NCBI GenBank assembly: GCA_036674765.1
Contig: JARVKI010000046.1
Coordinates: forward strand, 62,001 to 126,000
Length of the DNA stretch: 64,000 nucleotides
Reading direction: 5' to 3'
Source: Seiridium cupressi
Taxonomy: Eukaryota > Ascomycota > Sordariomycetes > Amphisphaeriales > Sporocadaceae
The notes under the pieces were generated by a model, which was given only the letters and a program-made list of their open reading frames with translations, did not search any database and was not told where the DNA came from. Positions 10,989-21,505 of the stretch are shown here, one piece after another. Numbering within the stretch: position 1 is the first letter of the stretch; each line of letters begins with the position of its first letter. A program made the translations under genes and the position numbers.

Positions 10989-12611
10989 ATGCAGGCCTGG
11001 GTCCTGAACAATGGCCCTGGGGCCAAGCCAGGACCGGGCGAGAGTCAGGGTTACACCTACGACCACTCTGGAAGTCCCCAGAAGAGCCACGTCGTTCACA
11101 GTCAGCCGAACCCAGCCCACTCAGCTCCCGCTGCTGGCAATTCGCCCCCAAGAACTCAACCTCACTATCAATCGCGCATGCCCATCGTCAATGCCAACGC
11201 AAATTCTCGGGCTGCGGGTGCCGCTGCCGCTCGCCTGCCAACCTCAATGAGCCGGCCCAGCTCGAGCCGTCCAAGTCACCAGATCAGCCATAGCAGGGAA
11301 GCTTCCCTGAATGTGCAGCGCAACCGAGGAGTCTCGTCAGAGCCATTGCAGAACACCCAACGACAAGGCCAAGGTCCTTTCTGGGAGGGTTCGACCATAG
11401 AGGGCTCGACTATGAGTGAGACTGCTAGTAATGCTGACTCGAGAATGGCTGCCCGTTCTCGCATGCCATACCTAGAACCTGCCTTCAAACCACGTCCACG
11501 TCAAGAGTCCAAGAGAGACTCTGACAGGGACCGCCCACCTTTTATTATTGGCGAAAATGGATTGATTGATGTATTGGCGAGCCCACCTGCACGGAGATCC
11601 TCAACGCCTGATTTTAGAGCGCGGTCTGGTTCTAAGGGCTTCAGCCAGGACTCTGACCAGGACCCATATGTAGAGGAGACACGTTATCATACCGATCTCG
11701 AGAAGACGCCTCCGAATATCCTCAGCCACCGGGGAGCCAGACTTCCTCTCAGAGCCACTAAGCGTGAGACTTTTGCGGAGAGAGCCACGTACCCGGCTGC
11801 GGGTAACGATGTATCTTCGCCACCTGAGCAGGCTTTCCAGACCCCAGCCGATGTGATGGACTTTGCCCCGAGGGATGAAAGAAATCATTTAAGAATCCCC
11901 GCTACCCGTGAAGCTCACCGCTCCACAGTCTTTGAAAACATTGACACTCCTGTTGCTAGCCATCAAGATCTTCCAGAAGACCGCCCAGAATCCGAAGTCG
12001 GCCCTGAGAGCGTTGACGATCAGCTTACTCCCAAGCCATTGAAGAAATCTACCCAGCCGCTCAACCGGCAGCTGTTCACTGGAGAGAGCAAGACCAGCAA
12101 GGGTCGAAACAGCCTGCGTGAAAGTTCCATGCCGCGGCCTGCATCGGAGAAAAGACGATCATATCTCAACACCAAGAAACGATCCTTCGACCTAGACTAC
12201 GACGACAGTGCACTAGCCGCCATGAAGTACAGCGAACTGAAGAGTCAAGACTTTGATTTCGACCCTGCCCGAGCCGAGTCAGCCTCGGCTCAGCGTCCAC
12301 CACCAGGTACTTTACCTGAGAAGCTCGATCATTTCCTTCATAAGGATGCAGATGCGCAATCAACATTCTTCACTAGCATGCCAATGAGAGACTGGGACGA
12401 CTCAGGGGATTGGTTCCTTGAGAAGTTTGGCGATATCATGCACCGTCTCAAGGATGCTCGGAAGACCAAGAGGAAACTGGTCGATGATTTCGAAACCGAG
12501 ATTGCCGAGCGTGAAGACGCTGTCAGGAACAAGATGTATGGGATTGACCAGACCTTGACTGAGCTTAGAAACGACGGCGAGGTCATGATGAAAAACAAAG
12601 AGTTGGAGTAA
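10989..12611 (+). CDS. Ecm11 domain protein (meiotic synaptonemal complex related)
   Basis: A single-exon gene of about 540 residues. Most of it is low-complexity, Ser/Pro/Arg-rich and probably disordered. The conserved part is at the C-terminus: YDDSALAAMKYSELKSQDFD, then FFTSMPMRDWDDSGDWFL and a coiled-coil with RLKDARKTKRKLVDDFE up to the stop. This is the signature of the fungal Ecm11 domain, which in budding yeast belongs to a synaptonemal complex component. The frame is open from an ATG at 10953; the ATG at 10989 starts with a more typical MQAWVLNNG and I prefer it, but either is possible. The gene converges with the kinase gene at 12896. Whether the filamentous fungal protein has the yeast meiotic role is inference. 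Confidence 0.75.
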   Translation: MQAWVLNNGPGAKPGPGESQGYTYDHSGSPQKSHVVHSQPNPAHSAPAAGNSPPRTQPHYQSRMPIVNANANSRAAGAAAARLPTSMSRPSSSRPSHQISHSREASLNVQRNRGVSSEPLQNTQRQGQGPFWEGSTIEGSTMSETASNADSRMAARSRMPYLEPAFKPRPRQESKRDSDRDRPPFIIGENGLIDVLASPPARRSSTPDFRARSGSKGFSQDSDQDPYVEETRYHTDLEKTPPNILSHRGARLPLRATKRETFAERATYPAAGNDVSSPPEQAFQTPADVMDFAPRDERNHLRIPATREAHRSTVFENIDTPVASHQDLPEDRPESEVGPESVDDQLTPKPLKKSTQPLNRQLFTGESKTSKGRNSLRESSMPRPASEKRRSYLNTKKRSFDLDYDDSALAAMKYSELKSQDFDFDPARAESASAQRPPPGTLPEKLDHFLHKDADAQSTFFTSMPMRDWDDSGDWFLEKFGDIMHRLKDARKTKRKLVDDFETEIAEREDAVRNKMYGIDQTLTELRNDGEVMMKNKELE

Positions 12612-12895
12612 TTGAGGTGTTGCAGGTCTAATCGCCAAAGTGTCCCCCCGACGAATTTGTTGATGGTCCCGGCTGGCCTGACTTCACAAGAAGGCATGGC
12701 TTTGCTTTTCTCGGAGTACTGGCGGTATTCAAGGGAACGAATTATGAATTATCATGACGACCACGAGCGCATCATTTGGAGTTTCGCATTTACTGAGCAG
12801 CATGATTATTTACTTCGTGTGTGTCTGCGCTATCGGTACGGTTTTCTCGACTAGCTTATATAGATGAGGGTAAAGGCTGTTTACTCTCACGAGAT

Positions 12896-13837
12896 TCATA
12901 TAACAATCTTTTGCTTCACCTTCCTGTCCTTGCCTACCACAAGCCTCAATTGGCAACCTGACTTCCCGGGAAGCACAGCCTGCCTTAATTTGTCCGAGAA
13001 GAGCTCATAGGCTGGGTAATAAGCATCGACAAATTTGGTGACCTGGTCGTCGGTCATGCCCGTTCCTTTTTCTTCTCTGAGTTTGACTTCCTGCTCTCGC
13101 CGCCAGTCGTATACATACTGTGTGTCTTCGGCGTCAATATGAATGAATGCATCGAACAACTCCGTGATGGACTCGTAGCCTTGTAGGCGCTCGTTTACAA
13201 ATAGTAGATGTTCAAGCTTGTGCAAGTTCAGGGTCCTGCTGGGCGCCTGCCACTTGGTCTCGACTTCTCTTGGGCGGAGAGGCCTGAAACCCACGCACCA
13301 GCCCTCGAAAATGACCACCTGGACTTTGGGTTGGCAGGGCTGATTGATGGACTCCCACGATGATTCCGGTCCTCTATCGCCCTGGCCGGAAAAGGCAGAT
13401 TTGTCATATTGCGGGATCTTTGCCGGCTTCCCTTCTACGATTGCGGAGAAGAATTGGCTAGCTAGGACCATATCGTGCGTTCCTGTATCTTCGTTAGAGG
13501 GTCTTCTGCAAGTGTGCATTGGTATTGCCATGTGGGAACAATTACCGGGTTCGCCTCTACACGATACTAACACGTTATCCGGGTGCGACTCGGCTAGTGC
13601 CACCTGGTCCTCATGCTTCAAGTAGAAATCATCAATGCTGACGACTAGTGTCTGAAGCCCCTCCTGGTCTCGCAAGGTCGAGGAGAGCGCCTTGACGAGA
13701 GTCGTCTTGCCGACGCCTTGCACGCCGTTCAGGCCGATTATGAAGGGCTTTCCCGAGTTGCCGGCCTGGTGTCCTTGCAGGCGCTCGAGGATGAAGGGTA
13801 TGCAAATTGGCGATTTATCGTCGATGATGTGAGACAT
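12896..13837 (-). CDS. P-loop kinase, D-glycerate 3-kinase / Tda10-like (2 exons)
   Basis: The frame stays open over the whole span, but a 63-nt in-frame intron (13483-13545, GTAATT...ACAG) is likely: removing it restores RGEPGTHDMVLA, a block conserved in this family. The exons are 13546-13837 and 12896-13482, giving about 292 residues. The Walker A motif is GLNGVQGVGKTTL near residue 40; VSIDDFY is the Walker-B-like Asp-Asp; IPQYDKSAFSGQGDR and VVIFEGWCVGF follow, both typical of the uridine kinase/glycerate kinase group. The family phosphorylates glycerate or similar small hydroxy-acids; the actual substrate of the fungal Tda10-like members is not settled. No targeting sequence is visible. 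Confidence 0.82.
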   Translation of the reverse strand: MSHIIDDKSPICIPFILERLQGHQAGNSGKPFIIGLNGVQGVGKTTLVKALSSTLRDQEGLQTLVVSIDDFYLKHEDQVALAESHPDNVLVSCRGEPGNCSHMAIPMHTCRRPSNEDTGTHDMVLASQFFSAIVEGKPAKIPQYDKSAFSGQGDRGPESSWESINQPCQPKVQVVIFEGWCVGFRPLRPREVETKWQAPSRTLNLHKLEHLLFVNERLQGYESITELFDAFIHIDAEDTQYVYDWRREQEVKLREEKGTGMTDDQVTKFVDAYYPAYELFSDKLRQAVLPGKSGCQLRLVVGKDRKVKQKIVI

Positions 13838-15027
13838 ATTGGCAAGGGGATTTCAAGATACGGTTCGTCTTTTAGTATTCTGGATGATATGTGCTAGTGT
13901 ATCATAAAGGGGTGCTCAAGGGGCGGGTGTGAGTTTGTTCTTGGATAATGATTAGGCCGCCGGATCCAAGGCCGGTCGACTCCCGTCCGCACTTTTGCAA
14001 CCCCGGGATTGTTCTACTTCTGCCGTGCTTGTTTATGACCGACCGACTATATGCTGGCATACGGGGATGAAGATCTCTGCTTAATTCTGGAAGCACCTTT
14101 TGCCTGAAGTTACTCTCCTTCTTCATGACCGTCACCGAAACCGACAGTGAAGAGGCAATATTCAAATGTCTCACCACGACGGCATGTCATCTCACGCTCG
14201 GCCGTCATAGTCAAGTGAACCGGCAGCCGGGCAGTACGATAGCTCGATCAAATTGCTGCAGGTTCAGTGAGTAAATGTGGGGGAGACTGCGGGGTGCTCA
14301 GTACATTTAGCCTTGCAGTGTCTGGGACTCAAGGCTCATCAGGATGGACGACATCGGCGGCACCATCACCTTTGAGGGTACTGTGGTACAAATTCATCCT
14401 ATTAATGTGCTTTTTGGCAAAAGTGCGCGCATGCTCAGAGTGTCCCGGCAAACATGGAAACATGGAAACGGACTCTGCCGTCAGCTCACCACAAGATTCA
14501 TTCTACTTTAGGCTGGCATAGCTGTCAGAGAGTTGACGAGAGCCGGGCGCACCTAGCAAGCGGCTCAAGGGCTTGAACATGTGATACACCAAAAAGTAAG
14601 TGTTGCTTATGCTGAAGAGCGATTCATGATCTTACATGTATTTAGCAGCACCGACGGCAGCACATGACCTCATTCGTGGCGAAGGTCCGTCTGGGGTCTT
14701 GGGGGGGCTTCATGGAGAATTGGCATGTGAACTCACCCTAGACGGCCGCTGCATCAGGCCTAGCGCCGTCCCCGTCGGTAATGGGCGGTAGCGTAGCGCT
14801 GCCGCTGGCTAACGAAGTGCCTCGGCACCCGGGGTCATATCTGGGGCAGAGAGGACGGCAAGCTTGGACGGAGATCACCAGTGCAAGTTGCGCCGCAACA
14901 ATACCCAGCTCTTCGTCCGCCATAACTACAACCTGTCTTCCTTCATCATCATTCTGTGAAGTGAAGCATTGCATTCTATCCTGCCTCTTCTTTTCCTTCT
15001 TTTCCGCACATTGCAGAGCTTCACACA
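13838..15027. other. Intergenic, includes the FOX2 promoter
   Basis: About 1.2 kb with no recognisable gene. The final 100 bp before the FOX2 start are pyrimidine-rich, with CTTCTTTTCC runs, as in many highly expressed fungal promoters. Confidence 0.45.
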
Positions 15028-17966
15028 ATGGCAGACCAACTACGTTTTGACGACCAGGTCGTCGTCGTCACTGGCGCTGGCGGTGGTTTGGGCAAGGCAT
15101 ATGCTACCTTCTTCGGCTCGAGGGGAGCAAAGGTTGTCGTGAACGACCTGGGCGGCTCGTTCAAGGGCGAGGGCAACTCGACAAAGGTACGCTGCTCTCC
15201 AAATAGCTGATAGTCCAACGTCAGCGCAAGCCCGTGGCTCCATTACTAACACGCATCCTCTGCATAGGCCGCCGATGTGGTTGTCGACGAAATCAAGAAG
15301 GCCGGTGGTCAAGCCGTTGCCAACTACGACAGCGTCGAGAACGGCGAAAAGATCATCGAGACCGCCATTAAGAACTTCGGCCGAATCGATGTGCTGATCA
15401 ACAACGCTGGTATTCTCCGGGATATCAGCTTCAAGAACATGTCAGACAATGACTGGGACCTGGTCATGAAGGTCCACGTCAAGGGAGCATACAAGTGCGC
15501 CCATGCAGCATGGCCACACTTCCGTAAGCAAAAGTACGGACGAGTTATCAACACCGCATCTGCTGCCGGCCTTTTCGGCAGTTTCGGCCAGTGTAACTAC
15601 TCGGCCGCGAAGTTATCGCAGGTTGGTTTTACTGAGACTCTGGCAAAGGAGGGCGCAAAATATAACATCATCTCAAATGTCATTGCACCCATTGCCGCAA
15701 GTCGCATGACGCAGACCGTCATGCCGCCGGATGTGCTGGAGAACTTGAAGCCTGAATGGGTAGTACCGCTCGTGGCTGTGCTGGTGCACAAGAACAACAC
15801 TACCGAGAACGGCTCTATTTTCGAGGTTGGTGGCGGTCACGTTGCCAAACTGAGGTGGGAGAGGTCGAGTGGTCTTCTGCTGAAGGCAGACGACAGCTAC
15901 ACCCCCAGTGCTATCTTGAAGCAATGGAACAAGGTGACAGACTTCTCCAAGCCGCAATATCCCTCTGGACCCAACGATTTTATGACACTCCTCGAGGAGT
16001 CCATGAAGATGGGACCTAGTGAGCAGGGCGACAAAGTCGAATTCAAGGACCGTGTGGCGTTGATCACTGGTGCTGGTGCTGGCATTGGTCGTGCGTACGC
16101 CCTCGCCTTCGCCAAGGCTGGTGCATCGATTGTTGTGAACGATTTGGCAAACCCCGACACCGTTGTTGAGGAAATCAAGAAATTAGGTGGCAAGGCAGTT
16201 GGCGTCAAGGCATCTGCTGAAGATGGCGAGACTGTGGTAAAGGCTGCAATGGATGCATTCGGCCGAATTGATATCATCATCAACAACGCCGGTATCCTCC
16301 GCGACAAGGCTTTCACCAACATGGACGATAGTTTGTGGAATCCCGTCTTCAATGTTCATCTTCGTGGTACCTATAAGATCACCAAGGCAGCATGGCCCAT
16401 TCTTCTCAAGCAGAAGTTTGGTCGCATCGTAAACACCACTTCCACGAGTGGTATTTACGGTAACTTTGGGCAGTCCAACTACTCCGCAGCAGTAAGTCTC
16501 TTCTAGCGTTCACGACAACTTCCAATATACTAATGATGACTAGAAATGTGGTATTCTGGGTTTCTCGAGAGCTCTCGCACTAGAGGGCTACAAGTACAAT
16601 ATTTATGTCAATACCATTGCGCCGAATGCCGGTACTGCTATGACCGCAACGATCATGCCGGAAGAGATGGTCCAGGCCTTCAAGCCTGATTACATAGCGC
16701 CTCTCGTACTAGCTTTGTCTGCTGAGAAGGGACCCAAGAACCCGACTGGAGGCCTCTACGAAGTGGGTAGCGGTTGGGCTGGTCAGACAAGGTGGCAACG
16801 GACAGGCGGTGCCGCCTTCCCTGTCGACGTGCCGTTGACCCCAGAAGCTGTGGTGAAGCAGTGGGAAAAGGTCATCGACTTTGATGACGGTCGGGCAGAC
16901 CACCCCGAAAAGACTCAGGACGGGATCCAGAAGGTCATGGCAAACATGGAGAACAAGAGCGGGGCCGGCAAGGTATGAAATCCCAATTGTCTTTGCCCCA
17001 AGCTCAAATGTATATATCCAGTCTAGTGTAGAATGAAATTTGTTGACAATCATGTAATTCTAGAAGTCCAAGCCTTCTCCATCTGGCCCTGCCCCGTCAG
17101 GTGACAATCAGTATCTACAAGCAATTGCCAAAGCGCAAGCAGCCAAGTCTCCCGAGACCGAGTTTAGCTACACAGAAAGAGATTCAATGCTCTACAACCT
17201 TGGTATTGGTGCCAAGAGAACCGACCTTTCTTACGTCTTCGAGGGCCACGAGGACTTCCAAGTCCTCCCAACCTTTGGGGTTATCCCAGCTTTCGACGTC
17301 AATACGCCGTACAGCATGGACGAAGTCGTTCCCAACTTCAACCCCATGATGCTTCTCCACGGCGAACAATACCTCGAGATCAAGAAGTACCCGATCCCGA
17401 CATCGGCCAAGACCAAGAGCTACGCCAAGCTGATCGAGGTCGTGGACAAGGGCTCGGCCGCCATCCTCAAGGGCGGCGTCAGCACCGTCAACGCCGAGAC
17501 GGGCGAGGAGCTCTTCTACAACGAGTCGACCGTCTTCCTGCGCGGCTGCGGCGGCTTCGGCGGCCCCAAGAAGCCCCAGGACCGCGGCGCCGCCACCTCG
17601 GCCAACGCCCCGCCCCAGCGCATGCCCGACGTCGTCGTCGAGGAGAAGACCACCGAGGAGCAGGCCGCCATCTACCGCCTGAGCGGCGACTACAACCCGC
17701 TGCACGTCGACCCCAACTTCGCCAAGATGGGCGGCTTCAAGCGCCCCATCCTGCACGGCCTGTGCTTCATGGGCATCGCCGGCAAGGCCGTGTACGAGAA
17801 GTTCGGCCCGTACAAGAACATCAAGGTTCGCTTTGCGGGCACGGTCCTGCCGGGCGAGACGCTGGTCACGGAGATGTGGAAGGAGGGGAAGAAGATCTAC
17901 TTCCAGGCCAAGGTCAAGGAGACGGGCAAGCCTGCCATCTCGGGGGCAGCTGCTGAACTTGTCTAA
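15028..17966 (+). CDS. FOX2: Peroxisomal multifunctional beta-oxidation enzyme (FOX2 type, 4 exons)
   Basis: Exons 15028-15186, 15268-16491, 16544-16972 and 17064-17966 give about 904 residues, the normal size. The order is two short-chain dehydrogenase domains and a C-terminal MaoC/hydratase-2 domain. SDR1 has [11 protein letters not shown] (from about residue 14), NNAGI and YSAAK (about 163). SDR2 has [11 protein letters not shown] (about 316), NNAGI and a second YSAAK split by intron 2. The hydratase carries [12 protein letters not shown] (about 810-820) with the catalytic Asp and His. The protein turns trans-2-enoyl-CoA into 3-ketoacyl-CoA through the D-3-hydroxy intermediate. No SCP2 domain is present, as usual in fungi. 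The C-terminus is AELV with no SKL-like PTS1. GC3 rises strongly in the 3' third. Confidence 0.95.
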
Positions 17967-18402
17967 ATAAGATGCTGTGTAGGCGTTTGTGTCACGAGGA
18001 AAATGACATTCTATGTATGATATTGGTCGCCGAGAGTTCAGAGTCAAGGTTTTAGCAAAGTTCATTTGCAAATATTTCATTTCTCTTACACTGCCTAATA
18101 GTATCATGCTACGTAAGTGCAGGTCTAAATTATTTCACGGACCAATGGAGTGAAGGCGGGTATACCGTAGTCTAGGTCGCTCCGTGCTGTTCTCCGTCCA
18201 TGGTTTTCCAACCCCCGAAGAGCTCTGTATCCATAAGCTAAACGCCAGTTCCACGATGACCCAAACCTCCATGCATGTTTTTAGCAACTTCCAATGGGTT
18301 GCTCTCAATGCTCCCCGTCTAATGCGTGCGCCTAACCAAAAGACAGAATGAAATTCTCTGATAATGATTGTGATATGACGGTGACATTCGTCCACAACGT
18401 GA
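17967..18402. other. Convergent intergenic spacer
   Basis: 3' flanks of FOX2 and of the RBR ligase gene; no other feature seen. Confidence 0.5.
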
Positions 18403-20397
18403 TCACGGACCAACAACAAATAATGTCTCAATAACACCGTCACAGATGTTCTCCACACTGGGCACCTTGCTTCCACCAGAGAGTAACCGAGTCACGACGT
18501 CGTCTCGTTTACTCGCCACTCCGGTGTCGAGGTAGGCTTTCTCGGCTTCGGACAATTCCCTCTGTTCTGTCTCGCGCCACTTCCTTTCGGCCTCGATTTT
18601 TGCCTCCCTTAGGATAGCTTCGGTATCTTCTGCTTCCCACAAGTTGCATTTGGCACACTCCTTACATTGCCTCCCGTCACCTTCGGGTCGGAAGTGTTGG
18701 CAGAAATGCTGATATCCCTCGGTGCTTGAGCCGATGTCTTTGCGGCAGACATAGCACATTTTGTACCCGCAAGGGCAGGTCAGCTTGTTGCATCCCGCCG
18801 TCTTGACGAAACTCGTGTTACACCTAGGGCAAACTCGTTTGATCGCCATTGACATGGCCTGCTCCACTTGCGTTCGGAGGGCGACAAGACTTGATTCATG
18901 GCAGATATGAATGTCTACCCAGGCTTTGGAGCAGGATATGCAAGACGCCCGGCCGCAGGACGGACCTTGACAGACGAACTTGAGACCTAGACGACGTCGC
19001 TGATAACGCGAGATTGCAGAGCGAAAGTGTGACGCGACGTAGTTGCGGAAAGTCAAGCTGCACGATAGGATTAACCCAATGAAAACCAGGCAGAGCAAGG
19101 GGATCGAGAGGGGCGAAAACATTGCGCAGAGAAATAACAAGATTATGTTTGGGATATTGCTGGCTCGCAGCTTCAATCTCCTTTGGTGCGTGGGCACGTA
19201 TAAGTCGTCAACTTCGGCGTAGTTGCAAAATGGGCACTGAATCAGCGGGAGGTTGCTAGCAATAAGCTCATGCTCGGCGAGACGCTGATCCATCTTGCGG
19301 AGAACTTCGGCTCCGTTCTTCTGTAACTGCATGGCGCGGTAGATGTGCTCTGTTGAGATGCAACCAAGACATTCATCAGAAGATACAGCTGGACAACGAA
19401 GGGTTCCGGTCTCCTTGTTGATGGTTCGTATCCACCCCTGTCCAAAAACAGCTTCTGTGATGGAATGCTGGACACATCTGAAGCAGACCATGTGTTCCTG
19501 GCTGTTGCAAGTTGTTATCTCCTCAAAAGTGACGTCCGCGTAACAGCAAGCGCATTCATACATAGCCTCGCAGGCTTCTGCCTCTTCATTGTGAAGCCTC
19601 GAAGCTAGCTCGTGATCATGTTCCTCCCTCGTGGCTGCCTCATTTCTCTTCAATGGCACAATGAACTCCCCAAACAGTTCGCGGTCAAGCTCGGAGTTTC
19701 CGGTTGACTTGATAGTCGGAATGATTGATCCATGACCCGATGATCTCCATATTACCAAAGGATGATTCTCCGCTTCACCAGTCGTCACGGGCTTGCGCCG
19801 GAAGAAGATTGTTTGAAACGTAAACTTCCAGGATTTCGTTGACAAGTCCACTAGGGTCGGTCTTGCATCGAGATATGAATAGTTTGTCTCCGAAAGTACG
19901 GCTTGAATCGAGGATCGTGATAGACCCTTGAACTCGGACTGAGCCAAGGTGCGAACAGCATTTCGGTAGTCATCCCCTCGGAAAGCCTCCGTCTTCGGTA
20001 TCAACGGCTCTGGCACGGCACTCTGATGCTTCTTCTGGTGTGCATGGAGCTTCCTTCGGCCCTTCACCCATGCTGAAGGGTTCTTTAGCATTGCATCGGC
20101 AATAACGGCCACTCTTGACTCCTCCGAGAAGCTGAGCAGCATTTCCCGGAAGACCTCAATCTGCACATCCGGGAACACAGTGGCAAGTATCTCAAGACTG
20201 CTATTCAGGTCCAACGTCTCGTTCGGGAGGGCTTCTACGGGCCGTAACTGCGAATCGTCCGATATGTAGATTGCGGATGTCGGGTCCGGACTTCGTTGTC
20301 GTCGTGCAGGTGAGACCTCGTCAGTCTCACGATCTCGGGACTTGGACTTGTAGGAGCTACTACGCCCGGAGGTGCCAAGCAAATTAGATAAGAACAT
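18403..20397 (-). CDS. RBR (RING-IBR-RING) E3 ubiquitin ligase, RNF216-like
   Basis: One uninterrupted exon of 664 codons. Residues about 60-115 (LNSSLEILATVFPDVQIEVF) resemble a CUE-like ubiquitin-binding helix bundle. RING1 starts near residue 280 with CACC, continues with HMVCFRCVQHSI and ends at the CPFCNYAEVDD block. An IBR-like region has CQGPSCGRASCISCSK. RING2 begins near 520 with CPRCNTSFVKTAGCNKLTC, whose conserved Cys after GCNKLT is the expected acceptor of the thioester, then CGYKMCYVCRKDI. Between RING1 and IBR lies a strongly hydrophobic stretch of about 40 residues (IILLFLCAMFSPLSIPLLC and following), which suggests membrane attachment. RBR ligases take ubiquitin from E2 onto their own Cys before transfer. 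The substrate is unknown. Confidence 0.88.
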   Translation of the reverse strand: MFLSNLLGTSGRSSSYKSKSRDRETDEVSPARRQRSPDPTSAIYISDDSQLRPVEALPNETLDLNSSLEILATVFPDVQIEVFREMLLSFSEESRVAVIADAMLKNPSAWVKGRRKLHAHQKKHQSAVPEPLIPKTEAFRGDDYRNAVRTLAQSEFKGLSRSSIQAVLSETNYSYLDARPTLVDLSTKSWKFTFQTIFFRRKPVTTGEAENHPLVIWRSSGHGSIIPTIKSTGNSELDRELFGEFIVPLKRNEAATREEHDHELASRLHNEEAEACEAMYECACCYADVTFEEITTCNSQEHMVCFRCVQHSITEAVFGQGWIRTINKETGTLRCPAVSSDECLGCISTEHIYRAMQLQKNGAEVLRKMDQRLAEHELIASNLPLIQCPFCNYAEVDDLYVPTHQRRLKLRASNIPNIILLFLCAMFSPLSIPLLCLVFIGLILSCSLTFRNYVASHFRSAISRYQRRRLGLKFVCQGPSCGRASCISCSKAWVDIHICHESSLVALRTQVEQAMSMAIKRVCPRCNTSFVKTAGCNKLTCPCGYKMCYVCRKDIGSSTEGYQHFCQHFRPEGDGRQCKECAKCNLWEAEDTEAILREAKIEAERKWRETEQRELSEAEKAYLDTGVASKRDDVVTRLLSGGSKVPSVENICDGVIETLFVVGP

Positions 20398-21505
20398 GTT
20401 GAATTCCTGGCTCGACCAGAGACCATAGCATTGCGCAAGTTGGACTGGGAGCTGCAGGCTCGTGAAGGCGCGGGCCTCAGCCTAAAGTTTGGGAATGCTT
20501 TGGAAAGTGCATGTCTGCCTCTCGACGGCTGACTTCGGTGACAGCAGGACAAATGCAACTTAAAGGCCTGGATTCGCACTCAAGAACAAGTACGAGGCGG
20601 TTCTCAAGCACACAACATCACCCGTTGACAGTCGAGGGATACGAATCAAATGACAAAGGGTGATTCTGTATTCGGAAGCGGCTCGTGTCGTTCACCCCGG
20701 TTCGTCACGCTCAGGGTCTTGGTCCCCACTCCCTCTCCACTTGCCGCAGCCACATTATGGATGCAACTAACGAATATTCTCAGGTATCCCACATACTGCA
20801 CTACGACAGCTTCTTGACTACCGGTAATACAAACCACCAGAAATGCTCGTGGTAATTTACTATATGACATGATTTCCGTTGTTACCTTCTCATCTCCTTG
20901 TATTGATATTATAACCCATTATTTTTTACTTCAAGTCATTATGTACTATTTTGTTATTAATCCATAAAGATGTCCTAAATCGTTCTGAATATCCTATATA
21001 AATAGGTAACTTCTTAGTGAAACTGGTTTGGTATGCCAACTTCCGAGGCTAGCTGCCAGTCGTGGGCGATTCTAGGGTCATGCTTGACTGTGGCTCCGGC
21101 CATTGTAGTTGAACGCTCGCTATCTCATATTGCTATGAGAACTTCATGCGCCAACTTTTTGAGCTTTTGGACAAGTATCATTTCCCCTATTTTAGCTGTC
21201 CATGGTCCTTGCTAAATATTGACTGACTGACTACACCTACTTCAATTTACTAACGACTTTTTCCTTCAAACTTCACTCTTCTTGAATTGCCTGATGAATT
21301 TTAGTAAAGTGTGTTACATGTTATCACAGAAACGCGGTATTTTGTGATGAAAATGGAAGCTTAATTGGGTAGCTAGCCTCTGTTTGTTTCTTTTCCGCAA
21401 CAGAATGTCCTAGATGCACCGAAATCTAGTCTAGTCTAGAGAGCATGATTTCGACGGGTATCTCAAAGCTCAACAACAGGAAACAATACATAAGCAAACA
21501 GTCTA
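20398..21505. other. Intergenic, AT-richer in its second half
   Basis: About 1.1 kb with no gene recognised. The segment 20870-21300 is A/T-rich with no open frame of note. The end is the NTE1 3' flank. Confidence 0.45.

Noticed and set aside
12896..13837. Kinase gene without intron
   Set aside because: The 63-nt in-frame segment has GT-AG ends and interrupts a conserved block, so it is better explained as an intron.
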